Source: Siphonodentalium dalli (lineage: Eukaryota; Mollusca; Scaphopoda; Gadilida; Siphonodentaliidae). From it: a stretch of DNA of 64,000 nt. Shown here piece after piece: positions 46,411-58,469 of this stretch. Position 1 is the first letter of the stretch; every line of letters starts with the position of its first letter. The stretch spans positions 39,783,549 to 39,847,548 of the forward strand of contig CP136067.1 in assembly GCA_032622095.1 (NCBI GenBank), in the 5' to 3' direction. Below the pieces are notes generated by a model that was not told the origin of the DNA, did no database searches, and worked only from the letters and a program-made list of their open reading frames with translations. Position numbers and translations under genes: made by a program.

Positions 46411-46769
46411 CACAATTGCGTGGCCCGGAGGGATAAGATGGGTCGCTAATGCGCCATATACCGACCAACAGACTGTATACTCTCACAAACCTTACCAGAG
46501 TCAGAACCAAATTTTCCACTGCTTCTGATATTTCGAATATAAGTGTGATAAACGCTCTTTATGAAAGCTCTTTAATCCATAAATATTTAAAAACGGGGTC
46601 CGATTTAAAAAAAATAATATCATTTGAATAAATCTATATTTCACGATATATTTCGATCCCAGAAATCGGACCAGGATGTAATTAACGAGAGGGTAATATC
46701 AGGATTCAAACCTCTACAATGCAGCGTCGATAGCGTGCTTTTAAATGGGATATTGTTGTGATATACGTA

Positions 46770-47050
46770 CCCCAATCTCATGGTAATAATTCCATCAACG
46801 CGTCCGAATAACAACATTAGTACAGTCGAGATGTCACCATGGACTGCGGAACACTGATCGATCATATAATTTGTTTCCAAATGCCTTCGACAGAGAGTCT
46901 GTACATGCTGCTTATTAAACCTATTAACACCAAGAATTCTCAACTCGTCAAGACTTAGTCTCTCTCGTCAAGACTAAGTCTCTCGACCTTTTAATAAATC
47001 ACCGACCGAGTGAGAGTCTTTGTGGAGAATTAATCCTGCAGCTCGATTTG
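46770..47050 (+). repeat. Dispersed repeat L, copy without MITE
   Basis: Same sequence as 41,394-42,050 with no MITE: TGCCTT is followed directly by CGACAGAGAGTCTG. A short duplication of CTCGTCAAGACTWAGTCTCT is present. Confidence 0.75.
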
Positions 47051-48168
47051 TTGGTCTGTTAGTCCTGCAGCTATCGCTGTGATCACTTCAGGTATGTGTG
47101 TACTTCCGCACGGTCAGTACATTACCGGGCTCAATCTGTTGTTGTTCAGTATATTTTGGTCGTATATACACCATCACGTTATTGTTCAGTACCCATATAT
47201 CGCATATTACCAACTCGGTATTATTCAATGATCGGATTATGTTCACGCAATCAAGGGTGATCAAGAAGACACACTTAAGAGAGTATTACGAAGCAATATT
47301 TTCGGAGATATACAGTTGTCGTTATTATAAAGCCGCATGTGAAGGATATTGATGTACTCAGATATTTAGATTAATCGATCACGTAATTACACTGATGACG
47401 ATCGATTCCAATCGAACAGGTAAAGATCGATCTGGGAACTTTGCAACTACCCCTGTTTGTTAAAGATGTGTTCAGGGTTCGAAGATAATTTTTCGAAACC
47501 AATTTTAATTTCTATTCAGAACCTATCGGGTATACATGGACGTAGTTAGAGTGTCCCCCCGGGGGGGGGGGGGTCACCATTAATGCCCACCTTGAAATTT
47601 TCCTTTCATTGAACCAGACCAAACTACAAGGTTCGAAAAATTCCTGTTCCAACCCCTTGGGTTGGAACTTTCCAAGTGGTTCCTCAATCTTTCCAATTGT
47701 TGGAAATATACCACCTGACACATCCTAAGATAGGAAAATGTTCAATTGATGGCCATTTTCAACCAATCTTTTGACAAAAAGTAGAAACATACGCTACGGT
47801 AGGTCTAATAACACCACCCCCTCCACTAAATACTGGTTGGAAAACAAACAATCAGAACAATTTCAACATATATGGTGTACACATTGCAATTAATGAGTTA
47901 TGTTGTGTCGGGCATGAATTGTTCAACTGTTGAACATTTTACCTGTTAAATATACAAATACTTTTATTTCTCTTTACCATTGTGCAATGGCATTTCAGAA
48001 AAAATACAGCATGATTATACACTGGCTGCCCTTCCCAATAATAACAAAACACAAAAACAGTATGAGTACGATGCGAAAGGAGCGAATGTATAGTTCATGC
48101 AACCTGTTCATACACGATACACACATACGTCAAAACGGGCAAGCACCGCTACAAATTCATCGAAATTG
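47051..48168. other. No gene recognised
   Basis: Contains a C6G13 tract at 47,555-47,573. No supported coding. Confidence 0.45.
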
Positions 48169-48270
48169 TTAAGGCTAGGGTCACACCATCGTACATCAAG
48201 CATCCGATGTTTGATACGTCAGTCGTAAACGTCATCGGATTGGAATGAAAACTATATAGCTCTACATTTG

Positions 48271-50034
48271 GGGTGTGTCTTTTTACCGGATTCCGGATTC
48301 CGGATCCCGGATTTCGACCCGGATTTAGGTGTCTTTTTACCGGATTTCGACCCGGATTCGGGTATGAATTTCATGCTTGTTTTATCACACATTTAACCCA
48401 TTAAAAGCCGTTTCTGACACGATTAAACCTATATAGGGCTGTCGTGCTCATTCAACCCGATTAAGCGTATTTAAAGGTACATATCGTGCCCGGATCAGCA
48501 TACTTCTTATTTTTTCATATAGACACGACGGTTGGATTGATTTTACGTGATCATGATGGCATTTAAGGGAACACACCATGTCCGGATCCGAATTAATTAT
48601 CTCGTAATTATTGATCATATTTAAAGGTAGATATCATGTCCGGATCCGGTTTTTCTCTCTCTCTCTTTTTTCCATATAAATTATCGTCTTTTTGATATAT
48701 TAAATGTCACGTGGAACAAAGTTATAAGTTGATTTTGAGACGTTATACTAGGCTGTTGGATTGATTTCACGGAATGATTATCGCATTTAAAGGTAGACAC
48801 CATGTGCGGAACCGAATTAATTTCCACGTATTTACTGATAATATTTAAAGGTACAGATTATGCCCGGATCCGGATTGTTCTTCTTATAAAGTAATGCTTA
48901 TTTAATACAATAAATGTAAACTGAGTCGCGTGGAACTAGGTTATAGATGTTGATGTTTAGGTCAGATCATTCCCGGATTCGGATACGAATAGTTCTTTTC
49001 TATTTCATATAAATAGTCAAGTATTTAATACATTAAATGGCACAGACCATGCCCGGATCCGGTTTAAAAAAAAAAAATCTCCATATAAATTAACGCCTAT
49101 TTAATATATTAAATGTCAGCTGAGTTAAGAGGAAGTTAGAAGTTGATTTTGAGATGTTAGACCCGGCTGTTGGATTTATTTCACGGATCAAGATCACGAT
49201 GATCGCATTTAAAGGTGCATGCCATGCACGGATCCGAATTAATTATCGCGTATTTATTAATCATTTTTAAAGGTACATATTATGCCCGGATCCCGATTGT
49301 TCTCCTTTCACTTATAAATTAACTCCTATTTTATACATTAAATGCCAGCGGAGTCACGTGGAACCAGGTTCCACGCGACTCAGTTTACATTTATTGTATT
49401 AAATAAGCATTACTTTATAAGAAGAAAAATCCGGATCCTGGCATAATCTGTTCCTTTAAATATTATCAGTAAATACGTGGAAAATAATTCGGTTCCGCAC
49501 ATGGTGTGTACCTTTAAATGCGATAATCATTCCGTGAAATCAATCCAACAGCCTAGTATAACGTCTCAAAATAAACTTATAACTTTGTTCCACGTGACAT
49601 TTAATATATCAAAAAGACGATAATTTATATGGCAAAAAGAGAGAGAGAAAAAACCCGGATCCGGACATGATATCTACCTTTAAATATGATCAATACTTAC
49701 GAGATAATTAATTCGGATCCGGACATGGTGTGTTCCCTTAAATGCCATCATGATCACGTAAAATCAATCCAACCGCCGTGTCTATATGAACAAATAAGAA
49801 GTATGCTGATCCGGGCACGATATGTACCTTTAAATACGATTAATCGGGTTGAATGAGCACGACATCCCTATATTGGTTTAATCGTGTCAGAAACGGCTTT
49901 TAATGGGTTAAATGTGTAATATAACAAGCATGAAATTCATACCCGAATCCGGGTCGAAATCCGGTAAAAAGACACCTAAATCCGGGTCGAAATCAGGGAT
50001 CCGGAATCCGGAATCCGGTAAAAAGACACACCCT
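48271..50034. mobile_element. Giant foldback, two arms of about 675 bp
   Basis: The left arm 48,271-48,945 and right arm 49,361-50,034 are inverted copies about 95 percent alike by eye, with a 415-bp spacer. The ends read GGTGTGTCTTTTTACCGG. The flanks TACATTTG (left) and TACATTTG after one extra T (right) form an 8-9 bp duplication. Arms and spacer are built from diverged monomers of 60-130 bp, each with TTTAAAGGTA and a TG(C/T)CCGGATCCGG box. Long TIRs with about 9-bp duplications recall Mutator-like (MULE) or Foldback elements. No coding sequence is present. Confidence 0.85.
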
Positions 50035-50416
50035 TACATTTGGTGTGGTCGCACCTAGGTGTACGATAAAATGTTCGTATACGTTGCTCCTGTCCGTCCA
50101 AATAAAATAGAACATGCTCCATTTTTTGACCGACCGAATTCAATCGTATACGCTTTTTCCAATATTATTAAGGTCAAGGTCAGTTCGAACTATTAAAAGC
50201 ATATACTTATACATGCAGTACGTGACATTTCTTATTACTGGAAAAACTGTGTAGACGGTATGCGTGCACCTAGTGGATCAGGTGCTGCGTCACTGCCCCT
50301 CCACCAATATATCTCTTGACGTTGTCCTCCCCCTGGATATGTTTATTGTGATTTGCAATATAGGCTGGGGTCCCATAGTGAGGTCTGGTAGAGGGGGTTC
50401 CATTGTGTGGCATGTG

Positions 50417-50644
50417 CCCTATCACTAACTCGCGGCCATTTTCGATACACCAGGTCCGGTTCCGTGGTTTTACTTAACTTTCCATATATGGAAGTCATGA
50501 ATAATTCAAAAGCTCCATATATGGAAATGCTACTCCAAAACTTTGACCTGTAGCAGTTAAACCACGGAACCGGTGATGGATGAATCTATGAAACTACGGA
50601 ACCGGACCTGGTGGATCGAAAATGGCCGCGAGTTAGTGACAGGG
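50417..50644. mobile_element. 228-bp inverted-repeat element
   Basis: Arms of about 48 bp: CCCTATCACTAACTCGCGGC ... CCAGGTCCGGTTCCG, inverted at the right end. The interior has two TCCATATATGGA palindromes, each containing CCATATATGG. Confidence 0.7.
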
Positions 50645-51100
50645 TATATAATAGCCTGATCCAATGGGGTGGATGTGGGACTCGGAGCATGGTAAGCTTG
50701 TATTAACGAAGTCAAGCTTAGATATTGCCGTCGAGTGTGCGGACGTCTGTGAGTCTGTGATTATGTTCACAATTCATTTAGCAGTCTGCTGACCTTATTT
50801 CTCGTCCGATCCCCACCAAATTTCATATTCTGATATGGACCAATGCCTAGACGAGAATGTCATATTTTGGTTCCGGTCGACAGCCCAAAAATGGCCGCCA
50901 AGGTGGGCATCTTGTTTAAATACTTAAGTCATACAATTGTTGTGGTAATGTAATACTTTCAGCAGTAGGGCGAGCTATACAGTGTCATTGACACTTTCAT
51001 TTTTAATATGGTGTGACCATGCATCTATGAGAATCGCAGATGAATCCGTGTACGATAGACCGACTAGAAAATCGTATGCGATGGTGTGACAAAGGCCTTA

Positions 51101-51804
51101 CAGAGGGGGTGAATCCTGCTTACAGGTTATGAAAATAAGGAGCAATGACATATATTTCACAGTAAGTTCCCGTCTTTGTAGATGTAATGTCCTTATACAT
51201 TCAACATACCAAGAGGTATAATACTGGGGTTGGAGAAAGTGCCATTCGACCCTTTCGAGAATCCGGGGGTTAGACCCCCCCCCCAGCACTCTCTCTCGTA
51301 CAAGACTGAATTTCATAAAACAAATTTCATTATGTAAATAAATATTAATAATTAAAACAATTTCGTGGTATTACAGCCGCGTATATGCAACTTAATATGG
51401 GCATACGAATCCCTGTAACAGTTAGCAGATGTGCTAAACCAAACTCCACGCAGCGCCCTCTACGTTAGCACTGCGATATAGCACTGCCACAAGGATGGTA
51501 CTTTGCGGACCGATACATCTATTTTACACATCGTCGGAACTATATTTAGTCACCTATTATCTTATTTTGACCACCAAAAGTTTGCAATAATGGTAGTTCT
51601 TTCGGTATTGATGAGAACAATATAGACTGAGCGAGACATAGACGTAATTTTAATCCTAAAACATAAGAACTAAGAACACGTAAGAAATCCTTACCAAATG
51701 TCCGTATGGCAGTGGTATCTCAGCGAAGCGATGGGTGATAACTCTGCCTGGAGTTTGGGGCTAAACATGAGTACTTCATAAATTCACCGAATCTAGTGAG
51801 CATA
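51101..51804. other. No gene recognised
   Basis: Includes a C-rich tract near 51,276. Nothing supported. Confidence 0.45.
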
Positions 51805-51957
51805 CATGTGTGTCGCATGCATGCTCTCTACATGTGTGTCGCATGCATGCTCTCTACGTGTGTGCCGCGTGCATTCTCTCTACATGTGTGTCGCATGCAT
51901 GCTCTCTACATGTGTGCCGCGTGCATTCTCTCCACATGTGTGCCGCATGCATGCTCC
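51805..51957 (+). repeat. 26-bp minisatellite, about six units
   Basis: CATGTGTGTCGCATGCATGC followed by TCTCTA. Units alternate between GCATGCATGC and GCGTGCATTC variants. Confidence 0.92.
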
Positions 51958-52063
51958 CTTTTATTGACGCGCACTGCTGTACTTGAATGAATGACGAGAG
52001 TGATATATAGGAAGTATCCCGTGGTTCGCTTTCGACTCAGAGCATAATTTCAAGACATATAAA

Positions 52064-52209
52064 TATTGTGTATGAGTGGTATCCGTAGTGCGATATTAAG
52101 GGTACGTTCACACACTATATTGTGTATGAGTGGTATCCGTAGTGCGATATTAAGGGTACGTTCACACACTATATTGTGTATGAGTGGTATCCGTAGTGCG
52201 ATATTAAGG
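52064..52209 (+). repeat. 54-bp tandem repeat, 2.7 units
   Basis: TATTGTGTATGAGTGGTATC starts at 52,064, 52,118 and 52,172. Units are identical and each ends with GGGTACGTTCACACACTA. Confidence 0.95.
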
Positions 52210-53314
52210 TGGATCATAGGTGACAGAGATGGCTAGTGTAATTCGTAGTCCGTCATTAATTGCATGGATGGCCTTGGTTGCATAGATTATACTTTAGAAA
52301 TAAAAGTTAACAAATTATGTATTTCCCCAAGAATATACTAATAGTATAGTATAATGAATATATGAATACGATATTACCCACAAAACACACATTGTGTAAA
52401 CCGAGCATTTCGTTATATATATACAGCACATACAGAGTGTGTGATAAGCAAAACACTCAACACCGTGGCGATTTTTTGGGGAGAGTGATTCACGGTGACC
52501 CATTATGATTAGGATTAGCTAGCTATATCGGTACGTTGTAAATAATATGGTGTCAATTTTAACCAAAGTTAAAGGTCTACCCGGTGTTGAATGTTTTGCG
52601 TATCGCACACTATTTACTCACTGTGCTGTATTATAATATGGCTTCTGTTTAAAAAACAAGGCATAGGATCTTGATAATAACATGATATTTATGCGATATT
52701 TATGATTGATATAAGAACAAGTCTCTATATAATTTAAGGTGATTTCTGTTTATGGCGGTTTTAACTGATGTGATATTTTAAACAGCAACCGCTTGGGATT
52801 CTCTACTCTGTTGCTGTTGGTTTCTATAGTATCTGAGTCGTAGAAAAACGTAACCAGATTTCCATTATTTGAAAGTCTGTTGAGTACGAAATAATTTTAC
52901 GGATGGCACATTAGCCAGCTGCATTAGCCGGAATGCGAAAATACAGATTGTCGTTGTCGGGTAAGTTTAGTACAGTGTTCAAGCAAATATATAAAATAAA
53001 TGTTATATTATAATAATTATATGCATACCAATCAAATATACTCATTTAAGTTATTGTATAGTCACTAGTCAGTGAGTGGCTTGAGTTTACGCCCCGTCTT
53101 AACATATTTTTTAAACGATCGTGTGTGCCACGTGTTGCCCACTCCAGTATCCGTCAATTAATTTGATTACGTCTTGTACACGGAAATTCGTAAATATTAA
53201 CCTGAACATTTACAGAATACACCATCGACTCAAATTACTTATTAGTCTACACCTTATAGATATTAGATCGTTGTTATTACCGGGAATTTATGGAAATAGG
53301 CGTTCAGTCTCCCT
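52210..53314. other. No gene recognised
   Basis: AT-rich, no supported feature. Confidence 0.45.
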
Positions 53315-53714
53315 TTAACCCTTTACCCAACAGAACGGCCATGTGCCAATGCATTCTCTTATATATGCGAGTCGACCATAGGTCGCCTCGCATATATAAG
53401 AGAATGCATTGGCTTAACACATTAAAAATTATAAAATTGTTAAAGAATGTAAGAAAAAATGTTAAAAAGTGTTAAAAAAAGATTTTTTTTAGGCCAATGC
53501 ATTCTCTTATATATGCGAGGCGACCTATGGTCGACTCGCATATATAAGAGAATGCATTGGCACAGGGCATAACTGTAACTATCACAATGTGGTCAAGGAG
53601 CCGGTTCCAATGATATCCATATGTGTATGGTTCTATTGAGACAGACCGAAGATATTTTAGGCTGTTGAAGCTTTATTTGGCCGGTTTTGGCCGGTTTGTT
53701 GGGTAAAGGGTTAA
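53315..53714 (-). mobile_element. TTAA-flanked MITE, family B
   Basis: TTAA at both ends, TIR CCCTTTACCCAACA, palindromes at 53,346-53,412 and 53,494-53,560. Same orientation as the 9,313 copy and almost identical to it. Confidence 0.87.
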
Positions 53715-53984
53715 GTTGGGAAAAGCCACTCCATTGGCATTTCAGTTTTCAATCTATTGAGCCGACTTATGTGGTGAGCAGTTACTTAAAATGTGTGTCT
53801 CTACAGCCAGAAAATCGCACTCAAAATGGTAGCTGCATGACTGATGCTTAAACATTTTATGATATCATGACATCGCGGGGGGGGGGGGGGGGGGGTCGTC
53901 AGGCAACGTATTTTGCTTGGGCCTGTGTTGAATTCGTTGAGAAACCATCAACATTTCAAGTTTAGATTCGGGTTTTTATTTACA

Positions 53985-54736
53985 GGGCACGTACACACAC
54001 TCGGAAGTTTGAACGGTATGGGTTGCAGTTATTTCGTCGTATAGAAAACTATCTGGTGTCAGAAGTGAGAAGTAAAAAATATATAGCCCCACATGTAGCG
54101 ATGCGGACTATAGTGCAATTTGCCTGTAAATTAGCATGCGATCATCTCGGAAGAATCAATCATACATGCAGGTATTTAAAGACAAATTGTCAGTAGCACC
54201 GTTACATATATGGAGCTACATAAATTTTATTTCTCCTGTCGTTATCTTTGACAAAGATGCATTTTAAATAAAAATTGATCACATATATTGGACTATTTAA
54301 AGCCTCACGGTAACGATTGTCATTTAATTCTACGCTATTTCGAACAAGTTGAAACTGAACTACAGCGTTTTGTATTTTCCCGATTGCCGTCGAACCAATA
54401 TTTACAATATTTAAAATACAGTTTAAAAAAAAATTAAAACTGCCCAATAAAATAGTATATATGTTTAAACCAAACCAACGGTCCTATACTGAAATTTGGC
54501 TTCAAATACCTCGATATGGTTGCTTGTTGAGAGATAATTGCATGTTATTTACAGGCAAAGTTCGGTAGCATCGCTGCAGGTGGAACTATACAGAGATTTT
54601 ACTTATCACATGGTCAGCTGTGGTAAAGATGCATTTTATATGCTTGTTTCCGGTAATATTCTGGCACCATGTAGTTTTATATGACGAAATGCCTGTACAC
54701 ATACCGTGCAAACTTGCCAGCGTATGAACGTATCCT
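53985..54736. mobile_element. Foldback element, family E, with inserted sequence
   Basis: The left arm from GGGCACGTACACACACTCGG and right arm ending CCAGCGTATGAACGTATCC are inverted. The two copies of GACAAAGATGCATTTT/GGTAAAGATGCATTTTATA show the internal arrangement is duplicated or interrupted around 54,265-54,540. It is 750 bp compared with about 415 bp for the 979 copy. Confidence 0.6.
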
Positions 54737-55428
54737 TAAGGTGAAGGTCAAGTGAATAATTTTGAAAAGGGATTTCCATACAAATATTCGGAGAAAAAGT
54801 CATGTATGAAGCAGTTGTCCGGAAACCAAAGCAGGCATATCATTGAACAGCGATAATATTTAACTGGCAGGTGCGCTACGTAGATTATAAAATTTTGCAT
54901 TAAATATAATTTTGAGGATTGTTTTCTGGAATTACATCACATGACCTAAATTTGAAAAATCAATATAAGATTAAAAAATAAATACACCAACATTATAATG
55001 AAAAAGTTCCAAGCGGACCCGCCAGATAAATACATGTTTCCAATATCACATCAATCCATACTCAGCTGTATGTGCAACTCTGTAACTTTTGCTCTGCAGA
55101 TTTGCATGGAAATCCCGATTCAAATTTTGTCACTTGACCTCCCCCTTAATATATAGTTGTCTCACGTTTACGGACAGAGAAAGCGTGTCAGTCACGGACT
55201 GAATGACTTTAAAAATTAAAATTGTGTGACTCAGCAGGACGAAGTCGTCATTCACAGTCTGTCATTCACCTGCGCAATTATGCCACTAAATGCGTATTAA
55301 TACATATAGGTATAAATCAAATGTGACAGCGATTGTGTTGGTGGTGGGCGTTTGAAATCCCATCCCATTTAGTCGCATTTATTAACCTCACTTAGGTTAT
55401 ATATATACACACACATATTTAACCATTT
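54737..55428. other. No gene recognised
   Basis: No supported feature. Confidence 0.45.
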
Positions 55429-55762
55429 GATGACTAGAGCTTCCTGAAATTTTGCGAAAACCCTGTTCCAAAGCATCTCTTAGTTTAAACATATTTTATT
55501 TGCTCAATGCATATAGTATTACATATATACACACAGGCAAAAGGGATGGGATGACAAGTGCTGCCACTTACAGTAACACCCTCTCCCTATTGTCAAAACA
55601 CTAAATATATACAAATTAAACATTGACAAGAGCAAGGAAATATGTTATAACAATCTCTTATATATACGAGTCTCCCATATGGGTGACTAGCATATATAAA
55701 ATAATGCACTGGCACATGGTCTTTAATGCTGCACCAGCGCAGCCTCCGCAATGAAAGGTTAA
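55429..55762. mobile_element. Diverged TTAA-type MITE (family C-like)
   Basis: TTAACCATTTGATGAC..GAGCTTCCTGA at 55,429 matches the complement of the 17,178 end, with TTAA again at 55,759-55,762. A decayed palindrome lies at about 55,651-55,712 with a different centre (CTCCCATATGGGTGAC). Confidence 0.55.
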
Positions 55763-55819
55763 CCCTAATACTAAATATTCATTAACGAGTAGTTACTTTA
55801 GGAAATGTCCATTTGTTGA

Positions 55820-55955
55820 ACTTATTATCTGAACATTTCGTATCAATGAATATGAATCACTCTGCTCTTGTATTATCTATTTTTTTGTCTGTCGTCTGCT
55901 TTTATTACCCGAACAGCCCTCTAAATGAATATTAGACTGTTCCAATGTATACTTT
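55820..55955. repeat. Diverged relative of the 458-bp tandem unit
   Basis: GTTGAACTTATTATCTGAAC, then TTGTCTG..CTGCTTTTAT and CCCTCTAAATGAATATTAGA, parallels 34,875-34,995. Confidence 0.55.
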
Positions 55956-56112
55956 TATATCTGAATAACATGTAACTGAATAATATAACTGAATGGGATA
56001 ATCCAGGGTCCGAATTGATACAAAATAATTCAGTATTTTTCAACGAAAACGGCTGAGATGAAAATACGATTGAACGCCATATCAAATCCAGTCGTAAGTC
56101 GGGATTTTTTTT

Positions 56113-56485
56113 ACCCTGTGCCAATGCATTCTCTTATATATGCGAGTCGACCATAGGTCGCCTCGCATATATAAGAGAATGCATTGGCCTAACAATTTTT
56201 TATCATTTTTTTTAAATAAATGTTTCTTACATTTTTTTAGGACATAAAATAAAAAACATCCATTACCCTGCAGGGAGCCGCACACATATATAGAAGCATA
56301 TAGAAGAGTGTCGTCTGCTCATGTTTGTCTGGGGCTCTGTATTGGTAAAATTATAAAATTGTTAAAGAATACAAGAACAAATTATTAAAATTGTAAAAAA
56401 TTGTTAGGCCAATGCATTCTCTTATATATGCGAGGCGACCTATGGTCGACTCGCATATATAAGAGAATGCATTGGCACAGGGTAA
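56113..56485. mobile_element. Palindrome-pair core without a recognised outer TIR
   Basis: TTTTTTACCCTGTGCC and GGCACAGGGTAAAAAA are the inverted outer limits, just outside palindromes at 56,121-56,187 and 56,409-56,475. The spacer has the usual T-rich words plus about 110 bp of foreign sequence (from about 56,240). None of the family A, B or C ends is present. Confidence 0.7.
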
Positions 56486-56539
56486 AAAAATGTCCCCAAC
56501 GTTCATAACCCTTTATTAAACTGTAGAAATACGACCACT

Positions 56540-57010
56540 TATAAAGCAAAAGGTTGTGTTTGTATCAAATTCCAAAGTTTTTTTCAACGAAAACGGCGGA
56601 GATGAAACTATATGATTGAATAATTGTCACTTACCTATACAGAATGAACGAAAAACTAGATCTGTAATGCATAGGGAGCTAGGGACCCGACAGTTCATAT
56701 CCTTTATTAAACTGCACACATTCCGAAAAATTTATGTCGTATTACCTATATAGAATGAACGAAAATATAGGACTGTAATGCATTGGGAGCCCAAAGTTTT
56801 CGTAAAGTTGATGTACACAATCCGAAGAATTGAGGAAGCAATACGCCAAAATATAAAACAGAATGCTGTGTTTGTATCAAATTCCACACTTTTTTTCAAC
56901 GAAAACGGCGGAGATTAAAATACGAATGAATAATTGTCACTTACCTATACAGAACGAACGAAAAACTAGATCTGTAATACATAGGGAGCCCAAAGTTCAC
57001 AACCATTTAT
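56540..57010. repeat. Diverged tandem block
   Basis: TTTTTCAACGAAAACGGCGG, GAATAATTGTCACTTACCTA, AACGAAAAACTAGATCTGTA and ATAGGGAG recur at 56,580-56,680 and 56,890-56,990. A partial unit lies at 56,740-56,800 and a single related stretch at 56,035-56,065. Confidence 0.7.
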
Positions 57011-57532
57011 GGAGATGTAGCTAAATTTGAATGTCGGGTTCAACGAGCAGGAAGGCAAAGGATACTATGTCGATACTGTATTATCATATCTAAATTTGGT
57101 TCTATTTTTGTGGATATATGTCATAATATCGAATTACTCTTTTGTTTAATGTGACAAAATGGGTGTCATTCTGTAAGCGTGTTTGTGAATCACCAGAAGT
57201 GTCTTCATTTGCCCTTAGGGGACATAGCAATCAACACCTTTTGTGTTAGTGACCATTGTTTCACACAATGTGATATTACGGTTTAGGTTGCATATCTGCG
57301 GGATAATATCAGATACAAATGAAATGATAATATTGATGAGGGTCGGGACTGAAGTGAAATATAGAAGAACACATTTATTTCTGTCAGCGAAAATCCGGTG
57401 GGGGGGGGGGGGGGGGTGTCAAATGTTTTTTTCCGAACACGTATGAGGGGGTGGGTGGCAAAGAATGTTTTTCCGCCTACAACAAAAATAATTCATTCAT
57501 ACATCAACTAGGTTTTCCCTTAAAACTTAGAG
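57011..57532. other. No gene recognised
   Basis: Contains a 17-G run at 57,400-57,416. Nothing else supported. Confidence 0.45.
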
Positions 57533-57810
57533 ATATAGAGGGTGTCACATGAGTTTCTATTTTATACGGAATTTATCAACCAAGTTCACTAACTTCGAGG
57601 TTTACCGAGTTTGAGATACCTTTGATCACATAATCAAATCAACGCGAAGCAACGCGAAGTAACGCGAAGTATTCATCGTAAACAACAATCATAAACTTCA
57701 GCAATAGCAAGTCATTTAAATAATGGCGTGACGTCATCGCACGCGCTAATATTACACGTGTGTCTTACCAATAATTATGAAGCTGGTTTTGTGGGTTAAT
57801 TATGTGATAA
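57533..57810 (-). mobile_element. Hairpin-tailed element, family G, reverse copy
   Basis: Complement of 33,037-33,370: ATATAGAGGG at the left, hairpin arms, CGCGAAG repeats, TGACGTCATCGCACGCGC, and TTATCACATAATT (complement) at 57,810. The hairpin is shorter than in the 33-kb copy. Confidence 0.6.
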
Positions 57811-58469
57811 ATTGTAGCTCTAAATACCCGGTATATGTCAGTGTATGTCACTCATAACATACTATATGCATGGGCACGTTACGTAAGGTATCATTGCCAT
57901 GTCAAACTGGGATAATCACATACACCGATCTGTAATAGGTAGTTGATAGGAAACATATAGAAAATAATAATATTCTTCCAAACAAAAAATGATTTTGTAT
58001 TTTAGGGATTAGGTGTCGGGGTTAGAACAAATTGCTAAAACGGAAAAAAATTTGGGTTGAGTCCAAAAATGCATGGTCAAATATAAAAGTATCATACGGG
58101 TCTGAAGCCCTCTCCACGAAAGAAGTAGTAACCATACACCTCGAGATACCTATAACACGTCGGGTATTATGTATATATATTTCATTACATGTATTTCACT
58201 TTATTATTTTTTCTCAAATACTGTATTGTATATATGGTTTAATGAGAATAAACATATTTGAATTTGAACTATTAAGATGACACAGTCATGATCAGGTGAT
58301 ATAAAATTTACTACCAAATATACTCGAATGGGCAATTATAAACATAAATAAAATCCATTGAATAATTCCTATTATTAAAGCCAGATTTTCTTTAAAAAGA
58401 TGATAAGCTAAAACAGTTGGAATGTGGTATTTAATACCATCGACTTATACTGACAATGTACCCTTCTTA
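57811..58469. other. No gene; possible LINE-type 3' tail
   Basis: GAGAATAAACATATTTGAAT TTGAAC near 58,241-58,270 resembles a LINE/SINE 3' end, but the 82-codon frame before it is not recognisable. Confidence 0.3.

Larger units (their letters stand above)
48172..51097. mobile_element. 2.9-kb TTA-flanked TIR element hosting a giant foldback
   Basis: AGGCTAGGGTCACACCATCG at the left and CGATGGTGTGACAAAGGCC at the right are imperfect TIRs flanked by TTA (48,169-48,171 and 51,098-51,100). It contains the foldback at 48,271-50,034 and a smaller one at 50,417-50,644. The superfamily is inferred from the TTA target only. Confidence 0.5.
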
